Of a stretch of 64,000 nucleotides of DNA, positions 24,092 through 37,503 are shown one piece after another. The notes under the pieces are model-generated. The model saw only the letters and a list, made by a program, of their open reading frames with translations, searched no databases and was not told where the DNA came from. Both the position numbers and the translations under genes were made by a program. Source of the DNA: Sipunculus nudus (taxonomy: Eukaryota; Annelida; Sipuncula; Golfingiida; Sipunculidae). Positions within the stretch are counted from its first letter, which is position 1; each line of letters begins with the position of its first letter. The stretch is from the NCBI GenBank assembly GCA_026874595.1, contig CM049317.1, forward strand, positions 75,422,891 to 75,486,890, given 5' to 3'.

Positions 24092-27000
24092 TGTGAAATA
24101 TTTAAATGGCGATAATTCCATAAATAACTGACATAGAAACACATTTAAGGTGTCATTTCAACTAATATCAGGATGCCCGTTCATTTGACGACACTTCTGA
24201 AGTCATAAATGGTACACTTCCAGTATTAGGTCAAGGTTAAAGTCAAATTTTGCGAAAAAAAGAAACCAAAATCGCCATGATATGGCATTTTTTTCTACCA
24301 AATATTATAAAAAAAAAAACCATTTCTCAAGTAGTATTTCCATTTAACATTAAGCTGCCCATTCATTTGGTGATTCCTCTGAGATTATAAAGGTACATAT
24401 CATGCATTAATGTCAAGTTCAGTGTCATACTACCAAGAGAAAAAGCAACAATCCCTATGATATAACATGTCTTTGCATGAAGTGACATAGAAATGCATTT
24501 AAGTTGTCATTTTTAACTAACTTAAGAATGCCCATTCATTTGGTGTCACTTCTGATAGGCCAAGTTCTTAGGAAGTATAACCGTCGATAATGTGGCATTT
24601 TTTGTAAGAAAATGACATTGAAAACATTAAGGGCATCACTTCCAGCTAACAATAGAATTCTCACTCATTTGGTGATATTGCTGATGTCATAATTGGAACA
24701 TATCATGCATTATGTTCCAGATTAATATGATATTTGCAGAACTTGCAATATGATACATTTTGGAAAAATATGACACTAATGAGATGCGGTAGGCCTATTA
24801 ACTTGTCACGTGACTATTATGATTATGTCTTATCATGCGTATGTTATAATACGTTTGAATAACAGATTAATATGATTCTGTCGTACCATGTATTTGCATA
24901 GTTCATGTACATAACGTGGGAACCTTTTGCATTATCGTCTTCAAGCGTATCCCTACTCGTAGTTTGTGTTACATTCATGCAAGCAATTTATTAGCGTCAG
25001 CCAAGTACTGTTTTACACAGCAGTTTATCAAGTAAAGGCTTAAGAGAACAGGTCACCCCTACAGTTGCACTTTACTATTTAATATGTTAAGGTACTGCGG
25101 GTTGCGAAACCCTGATAGGCAAAGGCAATGGAAGAATATTTCAAACCCTAAACCTCCGGGGGATGTTAATGTCACACAATGCTTTGACCTGATGATATAA
25201 ATATAAACTTTATAAACTGTTTTTATTTTACATGGATTGTACAACTAGTTATAATAACTTATACGAGGCACTCTCAATGGCTCGCATGTTAGCGCTCAGT
25301 AGTCAGTAAGGGTGGAGGAAACCGGAGGAACCGGAGAAAGCCACCGACCTTGGACGGGCCACGCAGGGAATCAAACTCGGGTCGCCAGCGGAAAAGGCCA
25401 AGCGTTTACCACTCAGCTGTCCAGGTCTGATATGATATATGCTAGGAGATCCAGAAGAGGGATGTAGTTGACATCTGACAGGATAAGCCGCTGATAAGGA
25501 CACTGGAAATCTATATGAATTCTTACCCTGATGCATTCTTGACAGGGTTAAAACTAGAGTCACTGTCAATGGCAGTTTCTGAGGGGCATCAGTGATATGC
25601 ATTGTAGAAGAGAGGGTCAGAGTAAACATTTCTGATGAGCATGCAGAAGGAAATGCAGAATGCCAAATGCACACAAAAGCGTATATATCCTTTATTTCTG
25701 CTACTCAAAAGCCGACATCTGTTGTTGCAGTGGTTGTTGATGCATTTATGTTACACAGACGCTATGCTGATACCACAGGTAAGACGATGTTATTTAAATC
25801 TGTTTATCATATTATCAAACGGACAATTTCTGTGACTATCTGGAAGAGTAGTTAGTTTTTGACCTCACGAAATGATTACTCAGTCCGCATTCTTTAGGTA
25901 GATGCGATACCACCTGAAGGCCATGTGGCATTGGCAAAGTTCCGTCTTCCATAGTCATCGCATATGTCATCAGGCCTAAGCATCGTGATGCACATTTTGT
26001 GTTGGTGGAAGTCGAAGAACATGCCCTGTTGAAGTTGACACTATGGGTTGAAACTTTGCAACTCGAGCAGACGTGGGGTTTGGTGGGTTGGTTTCCCTAC
26101 ATCATTTGTAGAGCTCATCTACATGCTTGCCATTCTAATATTTCGGGTAATTTGGACACATGAAGTTAGCACCAGGCTTTTAATTGTGTGCTGCATACTG
26201 TGTGTCCTTGAGGGGGTATCACATCCACTTACAAACACATTAATTAGATATTATGTGGAGGCTTCTTCAGTGTAGTTATTCAAACTGACTGGTTTTGCTG
26301 TTGCCATGAATAGGTTAAAACTATCACCTGTGATGTCAGCATGGTGTGTGTAACTTAAAATACATCAGAACAATCTGCAAGAATTTTTTTTGGAACTTTC
26401 GCTCAAAAACACGCGGTCCTGTAGATTTAGCTATCAGCATATGCTTCTACATACTCAACAGAGATATTTGCTTTGACCATCTCTTCTGCAAATGATCTCA
26501 CACTAAGAGCTGAGATACGGATTATGATGATTATGATTATGATTAAGACGAAGAAGAAAAAGAATATAATAATATTCTAAATGATGAATAGGTTCACAAC
26601 TAAGGAGAACCACGGAATCAATGGGCATTCTGATGATAGCTAGAAGTTACATCTTAAATGTCACTCTGTTGCAAAAACATGGAATCATGGACAGTACTGG
26701 TGTTTTTCAATCAAACTTGACCTTGATGCGGGATATGAACCTTTCCTGGCCTGGCCTAAAAACTATCACTAAAAGAATGAGCAATCTAGATTTAAATGGA
26801 AATGGCCCTTTGAATGTGCTTCTATGTTACGTTCTTGCAAAACACAGCTCACTCAGTATGTGCTGTCCAAATCATATATGTTTCTAACATCTTTGCAAAC
26901 TTATCCCAAAGCTAAAAAAATAGTGACTGATGAAATAAATTTATTTAGTCATGGACATAAGGGTGTTCTTTGTACTTTTTATAGCTGAACATATAGTGAT

Positions 27001-27585
27001 CACCCGTTGAGATATACCCTGCTATATATGGGAGCATGTCAGTAGCAAAAAAATAATAATAAATAAAACCTTGGCAAAATAACCAAAAAAACCTGGGTAA
27101 AATAGATTTTACCAAGGGATTCCTAAGCATTGTTTTTTTTAAACCAATTCCCATATTCATCTACAGCATCTACAGTAAGTTAGAATTGGCAATTTAAAAT
27201 GAATTTCTATGTCATTTTCTTGCAAAATCATGCCATTTCATGGCGATTGTTGGCGATTGTTGCTTTTTCTCTTCCAAGTTTGACCTTGACCCTGACGTTA
27301 CAGCAGGATATAAACCATTTTGAACTCAGATTTATAATAAAATGAATGGGCAGCCCAATGTCCAATAGAAATAATACTTAAGATATGTCTTTTGGATGAA
27401 AAAAATGTAATATCATGGCGAATTTGGCTTTTTTTCTGCCAAATATAACCTTGCCCTTGAACTGTATGCATGATATTTACATTTGATGACCTAAGAGGTG
27501 TCATCCTAATATTAGTTGGAAATGACACCTTAAATGTGTTTCTATGTCAGTTAGTTATGGAATTATCGCTCTTTAAATATTTCAC
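24092..27585. repeat. Large inverted-repeat structure (3.5 kb)
   Basis: The left arm (about 24092-24800) starts GTGAAATATTTAAA..GCGATAATTCCATAA. The right arm (about 26600-27585) is its diverged reverse complement. Each arm is internally a tandem array of roughly 170-190-bp units that repeat CATTTAAGGTGTCATTT, GCCCATTCATTTGGTGA and CGCCATGATATGGCATTT. The spacer holds a SINE. It could be a foldback element or two opposed copies of one satellite-like repeat. Confidence 0.7.
25206..25428 (-). mobile_element. tRNA-derived SINE, copy 2
   Basis: The head on the minus strand has A box CAGCTGAGTGGTAAACGC and B box GAGTTTGATTCC, 32-34 bases apart. A body with repeated CCGGTTTCC-like stretches and a tail with ACATGGATTGTACA follow. 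It is related to 12747-12985. Confidence 0.8.
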
Positions 27586-27599
27586 CAGGGGGTCCAGGG

Positions 27600-30500
27600 C
27601 GCAAATTTTTTTTCTGTAGCTCTTGAAAAAGGTTGCAGCGTATGAGAATGGAGCGTCCTGACCCTTGGACCCCCTCGATCCGCTTCTGCTTGAGATGGAC
27701 TCTGGCTGATTTCTTGGGTCCTTATACTTGCGAGTCCAAGTCCAAGTTCAGGACCCTCGCGTCCAAATCCGATTTCCTAAAAAGTGGACTCGAGTCTGCA
27801 CTCAAATGGAACAAAAATATTGAATAAATCAAGAATGACTTTAACATGAAAGGGTGTTCTCTGATTTAATACGTTATTTAAATGAATCCTTGACATTTGT
27901 TGAACAGAATGGTTATATATTGGGTCAAACTAATTTTCGTGGATTGCATGAAACTTGATATCAAAATTTGAAAATGCATATATACTATACCTATGACTGA
28001 ACTAAATCTTTTTTTATATTTTCAATTAATGTGTTGTTGTTTGACGGAGGGCTCTGGCACGGGACATTTGTGGAGCAACGCGTTATTTTCAACCACTGAC
28101 TGGTCTTTTAACGCAAAATATGGTCGTACTTTGATTTTGTAATTATTAATTGATAACAGTCTGGCACACGTAGCATGCAGGCAAAACGTATACATGCACT
28201 TGAGCGATATCAGGAAGAGCAACGTTTTATTAACTGGACCAAGCCAAGTTCCTTCAACTACGTAAAAATGGAGAGTTATGTGCTCTTCATTTATTTGGTT
28301 CGCTTTAATTGGAATGTTAAAGAGGTGATCGAGGTGAGTAGCCAAAGCTTCCATACATCAGATACCACTCCAAGCCAAGTGCACAGGTATCCAAGAAGCA
28401 CCATCCAGTGTAACCCCAGACAACCCGCACCGAGGGCAAGAAGACATGTCGGACGAGCCAGCAGAGCAGCCGCACCCATCGGCTTTCCGTGACGACACCT
28501 CAACCATCAGCATGCAGACAGTTTGGCGCTTGTCGAGAACCCTTACATCGAACTCGGTTATCATCACAGAAGCGGATCCGGGGGGAGGGGTGTCCCCTTA
28601 TCATCCGAGGTAACCTTTTCTCAAGGGTTTCAAACAAAATTGTGCGGCCTGGACCTCCCTTTTCCGGACCTCGGTCCCCTTTTTCAGGTTTTTCATTAGT
28701 CCTCCTGGGTTGATTTCCCCACCCCCCCCTTTTTCTTCCTAAATCCAGGATCCGCCCCTGCATCAGCAGAGTACGGAATCTTTACGCACGGGAAGCAGTG
28801 TATTAGCACAGCCTACATCAATAGTGTTTTCTATCGTCATCCCAAAGTCACTCGACTCTTTCTGGATATTGTTTGAGCGGACTTTCCTTTAGTTACAGGA
28901 AGACTTGGTTTCTCACTCTTCCTCCTCTCAGTACTAAAAGACCTTTAACTTCATTTTCTCTCAGTGTTATGTTCAGTCATTCCCGTCGGCGATTTGACAG
29001 AGTCGGGCAAATTTGGGCCATATATAGGGGCAATAGTTATACTTATATATTTATATTCATATTGATAGATAAATATCCAAAGGATGAAGACTTTCAATGT
29101 CGTATTTTTCCTCTTTCTTGTATATTCCTTTTATCGAAACAGAGAGAAACTGACCTGGAGAAATTTATTTTTTTAGCAGAAAGTACAGTTTTCAGGATCA
29201 GCGTGAAACATGTCTTTACCATATTTTACTCTATATTCCTTAGACAAGAAACTTTATGAAATGTTATCAAGAAAATGTGACACAAGAACAGTCGACAAGA
29301 GTACTAGCATACTTATTTTTTTAACAAAGTCCACCTGCCATTCTCTCAAAATATTACATTGAACGATTTCATTCAATTTCAGGACAAGTGGGCTTTGAGG
29401 CAATTTAATCCCAGATTTGTAACCAAAAATATGCATTCTCACGAATGCAGTCCTCCGCCATGCTGCCTACGCATACCCATAAACCGCAACCCGTGTTTGA
29501 ATTCACTCACTGGCCCATATTCCTAGGTTCATTGGTGCATATGCCCCAGCAGTTTCGGGCTGTTCACCTGGTTAGTTGCTGAACCATAAACGGGACCGTC
29601 TCAACAAATGCATCAGCCTGTGCCACCATGGCATATAATCTCTTGAATGGAAAATGTATAATGGCGATCAAGATAGTATCAAACATGTAATGGACTCTGC
29701 CTTGGCTGTGATCCTAACCGTTAACAAAATTCCTCCATAATCTGTTTGTAACTCATAACGTAAAATAGATAACAGACAAACCACCTAAAGGGAAAATGTA
29801 ATACATTGTACCTCGCCGTATGTCGGAGGTATAATTAAGCTTTCTTCACTTTACATGGTCCTTCCAATAGGCATATATAGACAGCTCAGAGTTATATTTT
29901 TTAATCGATATGGATAGTTTATCAGGTTAAAATTTAAAGGTCATTTTTTCCAATATGCTCAGTTCTGTTTTGTTTAAAGAAGCGCAAAGCATGATCTGCA
30001 CATTCACTCCTCTGTAGCCATCTCCATGAAGTAACAATAATCATAAAGTAAATAACAAAACACTTTATTCATTTAATTTGAATTATAAGTGCAACATATG
30101 TTGAATTTGTTGAAGTTTATCACCAAAATCACATTAAAATCGAAATATTGTATTTAGAGCAGAAAAGATGAACTAAAAGACATGAAGCATATCCCTACTT
30201 TGAAAAAAATGTTTCATAACAAGACATGGTGCCATTCTTACTTTGTTTTAAAACAGTATACTTATTATAAAGCACAGATGTGGCATTTACTATGCACAAT
30301 AGTACAAGTATTCATATTGTTTTATTTTCATATGATTACCAGATGCCTTGTGATCAAGCTTCATCCGTTCAAATGAGAGTACACCTTGTAGAAATTGTCA
30401 TATAACAGTTTATTAAATCAAGTATCCACAGCCATTCTATTTACAACCATTTAGGTTCTGGAATAACCTTTAAAACTCCATTTTTAGAGTGAAAACTATA

Positions 30501-31360
30501 ACAGAACCTTTGTAGCATGTACCATTAAATTTTCGTGTAAATTTAATTATGAGTGAAAAATAATTTAACCATGCTAAATCCTGGCCGAATATGTAATACC
30601 TGGATACTCTTATATGGTCTGCATTGGATTATTATAACCATGTTAAGGCGCGAATTCAACTGTAACTCTAACTATTAACAACATAATATTATCTATCAAA
30701 CAGATCTATAACATCAATGCAAGTGCAGGCAGGAATGATCTTTATTCCTTTTATTTATATACTTCTATACTATTTATTTATACTCTTTGAGGTAAACCAT
30801 ATTATCTATTAGCACAACTAATGCCGGTCTAGGTAATTCTAATAAAAAATTTAACTGTAAGTACATGCATAGAGTTTAGAGACCATAACTGTGTATACAT
30901 ATGAAAATAAGTTCTATTCATTCATACACTTACATCGAAATAAATTTCTCCAACAGAAAATGCATAATTAAACATGTGATACCGACTGTTTACACATATT
31001 TAAACGGACTCTTTATGTTTATATACACACACACATATATATATACAAAATATAACGGTCTTCCTCTTTTTGTGTGTACATAAAATCTATATATATGCAC
31101 ACATAGGAAAGAGCGCCTGCGCTCATCAATATTTCTAATATTCGTAGGTATTCCCAGTTTAATTTCTTTCAATTTCTATCAATTCAAAGTACTGATCTAT
31201 ACATGCAAAATTTAAACTCGACCTACAAATATACTCCATAAAAGAATAACAGTCGTTGCAAAATAATGTATGACGAATGTTTTCATTCAGCTTTTTCTCA
31301 AGTTTAGCATAAGCAGCTTTCTATTTAGACACTTGTTTTGTTTTTGTTGTTTTTAGATTT
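27600..31360. other. Intergenic between repeat cluster and MMP
   Basis: No recognised gene. Contains a dispersed repeat at about 28565-28760 (ending GGATCCGCCCCTG) and a possible exon at 28350-28611 (separate entry). The remainder is AT-rich unique-looking DNA. Confidence 0.4.
28350..28611 (+). CDS. Possible terminal exon, unidentified
   Basis: An open frame runs from just after an in-frame TGA at about 28332 to TAA at 28611. It includes QEDMSDEPAEQPHPSAFRDD and ISMQTVWRLSRTLTSNSVII. The composition is unlike the AT-rich surroundings and reads like a cytoplasmic tail. A GTGCACAG acceptor precedes 28387. The last dozen codons fall in a dispersed repeat. I do not recognise the protein, and no partner exons were found. 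Confidence 0.25.
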
Positions 31361-31361
31361 T

Positions 31362-31367
31362 TTTATT
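31362..31367 (-). terminator. Likely poly(A) signal of the MMP gene
   Basis: AATAAA on the minus strand, about 94 bases after the stop codon. Confidence 0.6.
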
Positions 31368-31460
31368 ATCAGAATTTGACTTGGAAAATTGTTGATTATA
31401 ATATTTCACAAAAATAATATTTTAAGTTACTCACTTTTGACACATTACTTAATTTTATGT

Positions 31461-33203
31461 TTAACAGAGTAGTACAACTAATGACGTCAGCAGTAGCGCT
31501 GGTGTCACGTGCATCACCTGGGTAACAGCGGCGCTGGTTTCTCCCGGCGTTTTGCCCCCGTTGTCCATCACCGTCATGCCGCTGTCGTCCTTCTCGTCCA
31601 TTATGGGTGGCATCATCGTGCTTTTCGCTATTCCCGAGTTGCTGCAACCGAACCACCAGCGAGCAGTAGACCTGGGATACCCGCTGTCCACTTGGAAATA
31701 ATAGTCGTTGAATCGGTGGTAGTCAGCCCCGGCAAAGAAGTACGTTCTGCCGTTTTTCCAGCGCATCACGGCTGAGACTTCAGACGGAAGTCCCCTCCAA
31801 ATGGTCAGACTGCGCGGGTACCCACTGTCAATGGTGCGGTCCTCGTACGGTGTACCGAAGTTGTTGGACAGACGGTAATACAGGTTACCTTTGGTGAAAT
31901 ATGCCCGTCCGTTTCCACTCCATACAAATGCAGAATCGATGTTCTCCGGGAGGCCGTAGAAGCCATCGACCCCGATGGTCTTTGGATATCCATCGAGTCT
32001 CCTGCCGCCGTAAAACTTCCAGTACTTGTTCCCTTTGAAGAAGTACATGGTTGCTGGTTCATACGGGTCTCTTGATTCTAGAGCTGCGTCCAGGTTACCT
32101 TCTAAACCTTCCCAGTCTATAGATATAGGACGAGGGAACCCGCGGTCAACCCCGTAGTCGTTCAGGCGGTAATACACGTCATCCACAAACATATAGGTTC
32201 TGTCGTTGTTCCTCCAGTACACCACGGCGTCTATTTTCGAGATCTGGCACATATCTGGGTATGTAATGGTGGTGCTACTAGGTGGCGCTGTGGGCGGTGT
32301 TATTGTTGAGCTTGCTGTGGCTCCAGGGGACGGTGTTGGCGGGGGCTGGGTGGTACGTCTTGTGGTCGATGGAGGTGCCGGGGGCATGGTCGGCGCCACA
32401 TTCGGTCCGTAAATTGCTTGGATTCCAGCAACGTCATCAGAATGTAACTTAAAGTTCGGGATGTACCCGCGATAAAATGGCGCCATCAGAGCCTCGTCGA
32501 CACGGGAGTGGCTGAGACCAAGGGAGTGTCCAAACTCGTGTGCTGCCACCTGGAACAGGTTGATTCCTGAGCTTGTATTGAACGTATACTGTTCGTCTTC
32601 ATCAAAGTGGGCATCACCTCCGTACTGCGGGAAGTACGCATGCGCGAGTGTGCTCCCAGGACCATCAAAGGGGATCCCATCACCGTGTTCTCCAGCTCCG
32701 AACAATATTTCAATATCCGGGTTACTGGACACTCTGACGAACTCAAGAGGTGTGACGTCACTCCATACCTTGAACGCCCGTTGAAGTTCCGTGAGGGCCG
32801 CTGTAGGACTCATGTCCGGCGTGTAGTTTTTGATCATGTACGTGATTCTGTTGTTGCCCCACTTGCTCCCCTGTAAGGTGTACCTCTTTTTCCTTCTGGC
32901 GCTGTCCCCCATCGCCTGTCTATCCTTGTTTCCACAGCGAGGTATCGCCATTATTCTTCTCGTGTCCTCATCAAATACGCCCGTCACTGCAATCCCAGCC
33001 ATCCGCTGGAAGTCTTGCAGCGCCATCTTCTGGACCTCCGGGTCAGTGACGGACGCCATCATAGGATCCGGATTGTCAGGTCCCATGTACCCGTACTTTT
33101 GTAGATAGTTCATCCCAACGGATTCGGTCATCGTGGCAGGTGTAGAATTAGACCTAACCAGTCCTAGGACCAGCAAGACACAGGCGCAACGTAGAGCAAT
33201 CAT
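31461..33203 (-). CDS. Matrix metalloproteinase, intronless, furin-activated, GPI-type tail
   Basis: 580-residue zinc endopeptidase precursor of the metzincin MMP family, acting on extracellular matrix. Order: signal peptide (about 1-18), prodomain with peptidoglycan-binding-like fold and cysteine switch IPRCGNKD (Cys90), furin site RRKKR (103-107), and catalytic domain with HEFGHSLGLSH (His222, Glu223, His226, His232) and Met-turn ALMAPFY (Met240). A Pro/Thr-rich hinge (270-316) leads to a four-blade hemopexin domain closed by Cys319 and Cys520. A Ser/Gly-rich linker and a hydrophobic end (567-580) with no cytoplasmic tail suggest a GPI anchor, as in MT4/MT6-MMP. The switch has NKD where most members have V/N-P-D. 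The whole frame is uninterrupted, although metazoan MMP genes usually have introns. The start is the first ATG before a clear signal peptide. Confidence 0.95.
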   Translation of the reverse strand: MIALRCACVLLVLGLVRSNSTPATMTESVGMNYLQKYGYMGPDNPDPMMASVTDPEVQKMALQDFQRMAGIAVTGVFDEDTRRIMAIPRCGNKDRQAMGDSARRKKRYTLQGSKWGNNRITYMIKNYTPDMSPTAALTELQRAFKVWSDVTPLEFVRVSSNPDIEILFGAGEHGDGIPFDGPGSTLAHAYFPQYGGDAHFDEDEQYTFNTSSGINLFQVAAHEFGHSLGLSHSRVDEALMAPFYRGYIPNFKLHSDDVAGIQAIYGPNVAPTMPPAPPSTTRRTTQPPPTPSPGATASSTITPPTAPPSSTTITYPDMCQISKIDAVVYWRNNDRTYMFVDDVYYRLNDYGVDRGFPRPISIDWEGLEGNLDAALESRDPYEPATMYFFKGNKYWKFYGGRRLDGYPKTIGVDGFYGLPENIDSAFVWSGNGRAYFTKGNLYYRLSNNFGTPYEDRTIDSGYPRSLTIWRGLPSEVSAVMRWKNGRTYFFAGADYHRFNDYYFQVDSGYPRSTARWWFGCSNSGIAKSTMMPPIMDEKDDSGMTVMDNGGKTPGETSAAVTQVMHVTPALLLTSLVVLLC

Positions 33204-33340
33204 CTTGTACAGACTATGTCACAGTATTGCTTACTCTAATTGTCGATTCAATATTAAAGTTTTACTTGTATTTCAGTATGTACCCGTCCAAGCCGACCAG
33301 CAGCTGAGGTTGTTCTGGTAAAACCCCTCTCACACTCCCT

Positions 33341-33348
33341 TATTTATA
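33341..33348 (-). promoter_or_regulatory. TATA box of the MMP gene
   Basis: The minus strand reads TATAAATA about 140 bases upstream of the MMP start codon, placing initiation near 33315. A promoter directly before an intronless frame suggests an expressed gene. Confidence 0.65.
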
Positions 33349-35049
33349 CCCTACCTCTGCAATCCTCGTTGGTTAGTCACCGTTAGTATGGTCACGTTGT
33401 AACCCTGGCGACACCACTGGCGGGGGTATGAATATGGTTATTGCATATTAGCTGGGATTTACCTGGATATGTATTATACATGCACATGACTTGTACATGC
33501 ATGTTTAATTAATAGCTACAGTACTAAGTTACATCAGACGGCATGCGTTTAAGTATAATGAGTCTACTTGTAGCTCGCTGATTGTTATATTTAATGCTCT
33601 CTATACAAAAGGAATATATACCTAATTAGATGTAAGGCTACCTGTCGTCAGGCGTGACGAGTCGGGCCTCCGAGCTGTTGCTGGAACTGTTCACGGTTTT
33701 ATAATTAAAAAAATGTCCAAAAATTATTAGTGTCGTCAGTAATTTCTTAAGGTTAGTACTATTTCCCATCAACAAAAATGATTTATTTAATGTTTCCTGG
33801 GGCGTATTGAACTTTAAGTAAGTGTTGATTTCATCCTACGTTGATATCACAAAGACACAAAGTAACTGTTTAAGTTCCATATTGTAAACGTACAATGCAT
33901 CTTCCATAGTTATTTCTGCTTTTCTTTAAACTATTAATTTGATGATTTTTATGGTAAAAGTTTGTATCACACTTCTTATTTATAAACTATAAACATTAAA
34001 CTTTACATATATAATGACGGCTTCTTCAATTAAAAAAAAATCCGGGATATTGATGAACCAATTCGGAGTTCCCAGCTGTTTGATAAATATCTACTCGTTT
34101 TTATTATTAAATTACTAAGAAACAATATATTAATTTGATTCTTCCAAGATGTCATTCATATATATATATATATATATATATATACCATCATCTGCATGCA
34201 CGTGTGTGTGTGTGTACGCCCACACCTGACTTTAGTCACTGTTCAGCTATTTTTGTCTGGCGGTCGGGCTTGTGATTCGTCATGATAACGATGTGATTAA
34301 AGCGAGTTTTATTTAAATTTATGGTAACAATTCTGTAGTTAACACCTCATTGAGTGCTCATTCCATTCATGTAGTACTCCTGCCCACATGCATTTATTAA
34401 CCAGCCAAACGGTCCAAACATCGTATTAGAACACATACATCGGTTTTTCCCACTGAAACTTGCAACATTTTGATTTCCCGTTACTAACCTTAAATTCCCC
34501 CCCCCCCCCCAAAAAAAAAAAAAAAGATGACAAATTACATGTACGAGGAATGCAATGCCGGATATTACAAATATGCATGGCATTACAAGTTGTTACATGT
34601 AAAGTTCATAACAGTCACACAGAGTGGTAATTGATTTATCCCATGCAGGGTGTTTATAAAGATGATAGATGGTATTTAAATAAAGTTACATGCGTATATA
34701 ATGTATATTTGTCCGTCTTTATCTGCTCTCCGTCTAATTAAGGCAAAGATATTAGCTAAGCGTACGTTTATAAAAATATAATTTTACACATTCCTAGCGC
34801 AAATAATTCAAATTAAATACATATCTTATTGCAATATGTATAGATGAATTTTACAAAGCTGGCCAATCTACCTTGCCCTGGTTCAACATACAGATCTATT
34901 ATAGTGATCCCATTTGAATAAAAAATGTTTATTTTATTAATTAATATCTGGAAAATATTAGTATTCATAATATTTCATGCGTTTTATTTTTATATAACTT
35001 GTGGTACTTTGAAAATTCAAACGATAACCTCTTGATTATATATAAAGTT

Positions 35050-35114
<65 letters not shown>

Positions 35115-36301
35115 AATAATAATAATAATGATGATTTTGATTAGAGCACCAATTTTTGTCATAGAATAAGGTGTTTTAAAGTAAATGTTCAATAGCTAAC
35201 ACGGATGACAAAATTATACAGGGTAATTATTTTTATACAAAATTAATTAGTTTAAACAAGGTACCGATATAGGTAAAATCTGTGCAAGACTTGTACAGAC
35301 TTGCTCGGGTAATGGGCTGCTTATTAGGCCAGAGGGCATGCTTTAATTACTTTCGCTTCACCGTTTGTTTTGCGTGCTGCCCTTACAAAGATTTAATGAA
35401 TGAGTCCTGGACGTCTAATCGCGGGTTTATGACGGTGAAGTACGTGAACAACTTCTCAAATTACTGGTACAGGTATACTCTGGCGACCATTTGGAGGGGG
35501 GGGGGGGGGGGCATAATGGCACAGTAATCAGCATTATTACCGAACAATCGCTCATTCAGCCGTCAGTGTATCATGCACTCATGATCAAGTGAAAATGTTT
35601 CTATGTTATGAACGTAACTACATTTATACTAGTAACAAAGGCTTTCAGGTCACCCACAATGATCCTCAACCAATGGGGAGCCTTTTCACCACAACGCATG
35701 TATGTACGGGCTGGGTCGTATTGTATAATGATATACAATGTGGTTGTGGCAAGGTTTTAAACAAACGTATGGTAAAGGCGCTGAAATATTTTCCCATGTT
35801 AGATCACTGGTTATTCGATCCTTACCTTAAGATGCCCGTCCTATAATAGTAAATGCCATTTTATGATTGTAAAATTTGTTTTCGCTTTTGATTTTTGTTT
35901 TCATTATAAATGAAAGGCTTTAAATAAGTGAGGCTTGTAGTTATTATATAGTGATAATAATGAAATACAGGACCACACATAATGTCACGTGTTCAAGAGT
36001 CACTGGGTGCCATAATGCTAGGTTACAGTGGGATTTTATCCAGATATGAAAAAAAAAACTTCTAAATTTGCACCATATATTTTATTGTCTTAAATACACG
36101 AATGTACGCAGGCGTACCACACGTGTAAGTTATGCAACGACATTCACAATTATTCATTTATATTTTGTAAAATATTTAGACCGAGTAGCCTGTTTAGTGA
36201 AAAATGTTCTTAAACAGAGTTCAGTTCACAGTAGTTGTTCGTAACATTATACGGCGAGATGATAAAATATTTAATGTGAATATACAAAGCATATTGTGAA
36301 A

Positions 36302-36351
<50 letters not shown>

Positions 36352-37391
36352 CCTATGTGTATGTGTGTTATCTAAATCCATCATCTAAATTTCTTGCGTG
36401 GCAAAATAAACTGATAAACAGGCACAAATAATACATATGTACGTGCATTTTGTGCATTTTATATACAGGACATATGAGTGGACGATCAGAGGAATCATTC
36501 CTGAAAAATTTGATCTCATGTATCAATATTACTCAGAATTGCCCAACATCAGGTCGGGGTTGCGCTTCTATATAGTGAAGATGATGACCTTAATTTGAAT
36601 AAGCTCGGACCTCTACCTATATGTAGACGAGTTTATACACGGCGTCGCAAATTTTAATTATCAGATAAAACTATCTACTACCTCCTACCATTCTTATTTT
36701 TGGATAATCATTATTTCGATCCATTGTTAAAAAGGAAACTGTATTGTAGGACTTTTAGAAAATTAGGCCAAACAAAGCCAAATTCTCTCTTATCTTAATA
36801 ACCATGGTACTAATTTAAATAGAATTCGTCTTATTTGCCTTATTTAAATCACAATTTGCCCACCAATCACTCAGAGAAATGGTAGAATGATAATGAAACT
36901 TCATCTCAGGTGAAAAATAGAGCTCATGGCAGTCCACTGGGCCAAATGTAAATGTAAATCGGATAATACATAGTAATAAAATTTTGCATATCCACAGAGG
37001 ATCTGTCAGGACCTGTTTGCCATGTTAAGTCTGAACTTTCTCGGATATACGGCTACGAATTGTGGTTTGCTTAAAATTATGTTATGGAACGATGATTGTA
37101 ATCTGACATCTTAAAAAAGTCCTAATAAAATGCCTAAAATAGAAAATTACAGGCAGCGCCATCAGTTTTCAGCAATAATTTATGTTGTGCCAGATCAATT
37201 AGACTTCATAAAATTCCATTTTTCTTTTATGAGATATTTGGCCTTTTGCATATTTGTTACGCTGAAAATATAGGGTTGTCTTATCGACACCCTTAAATGG
37301 GTTGTCCAATTGGTGTACTTAAAACAACCCAGGTTGTCAAAATATCTAATTGGTTGTCAAATGTTCGCCGTGACAACCCATGGGTTGTAAA

Positions 37392-37392
<1 letters not shown>

Positions 37393-37443
<51 letters not shown>

Positions 37444-37459
37444 ATCTATATATATACTA

Positions 37460-37503
<44 letters not shown>

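Noticed and set aside
31396-32784. Frames opposite or offset to the metalloproteinase (31396-31656, 31509-31775, 31805-32062, 32486-32784)
   Set aside because: They are shadow frames of the large conserved coding region, without codon or domain support.
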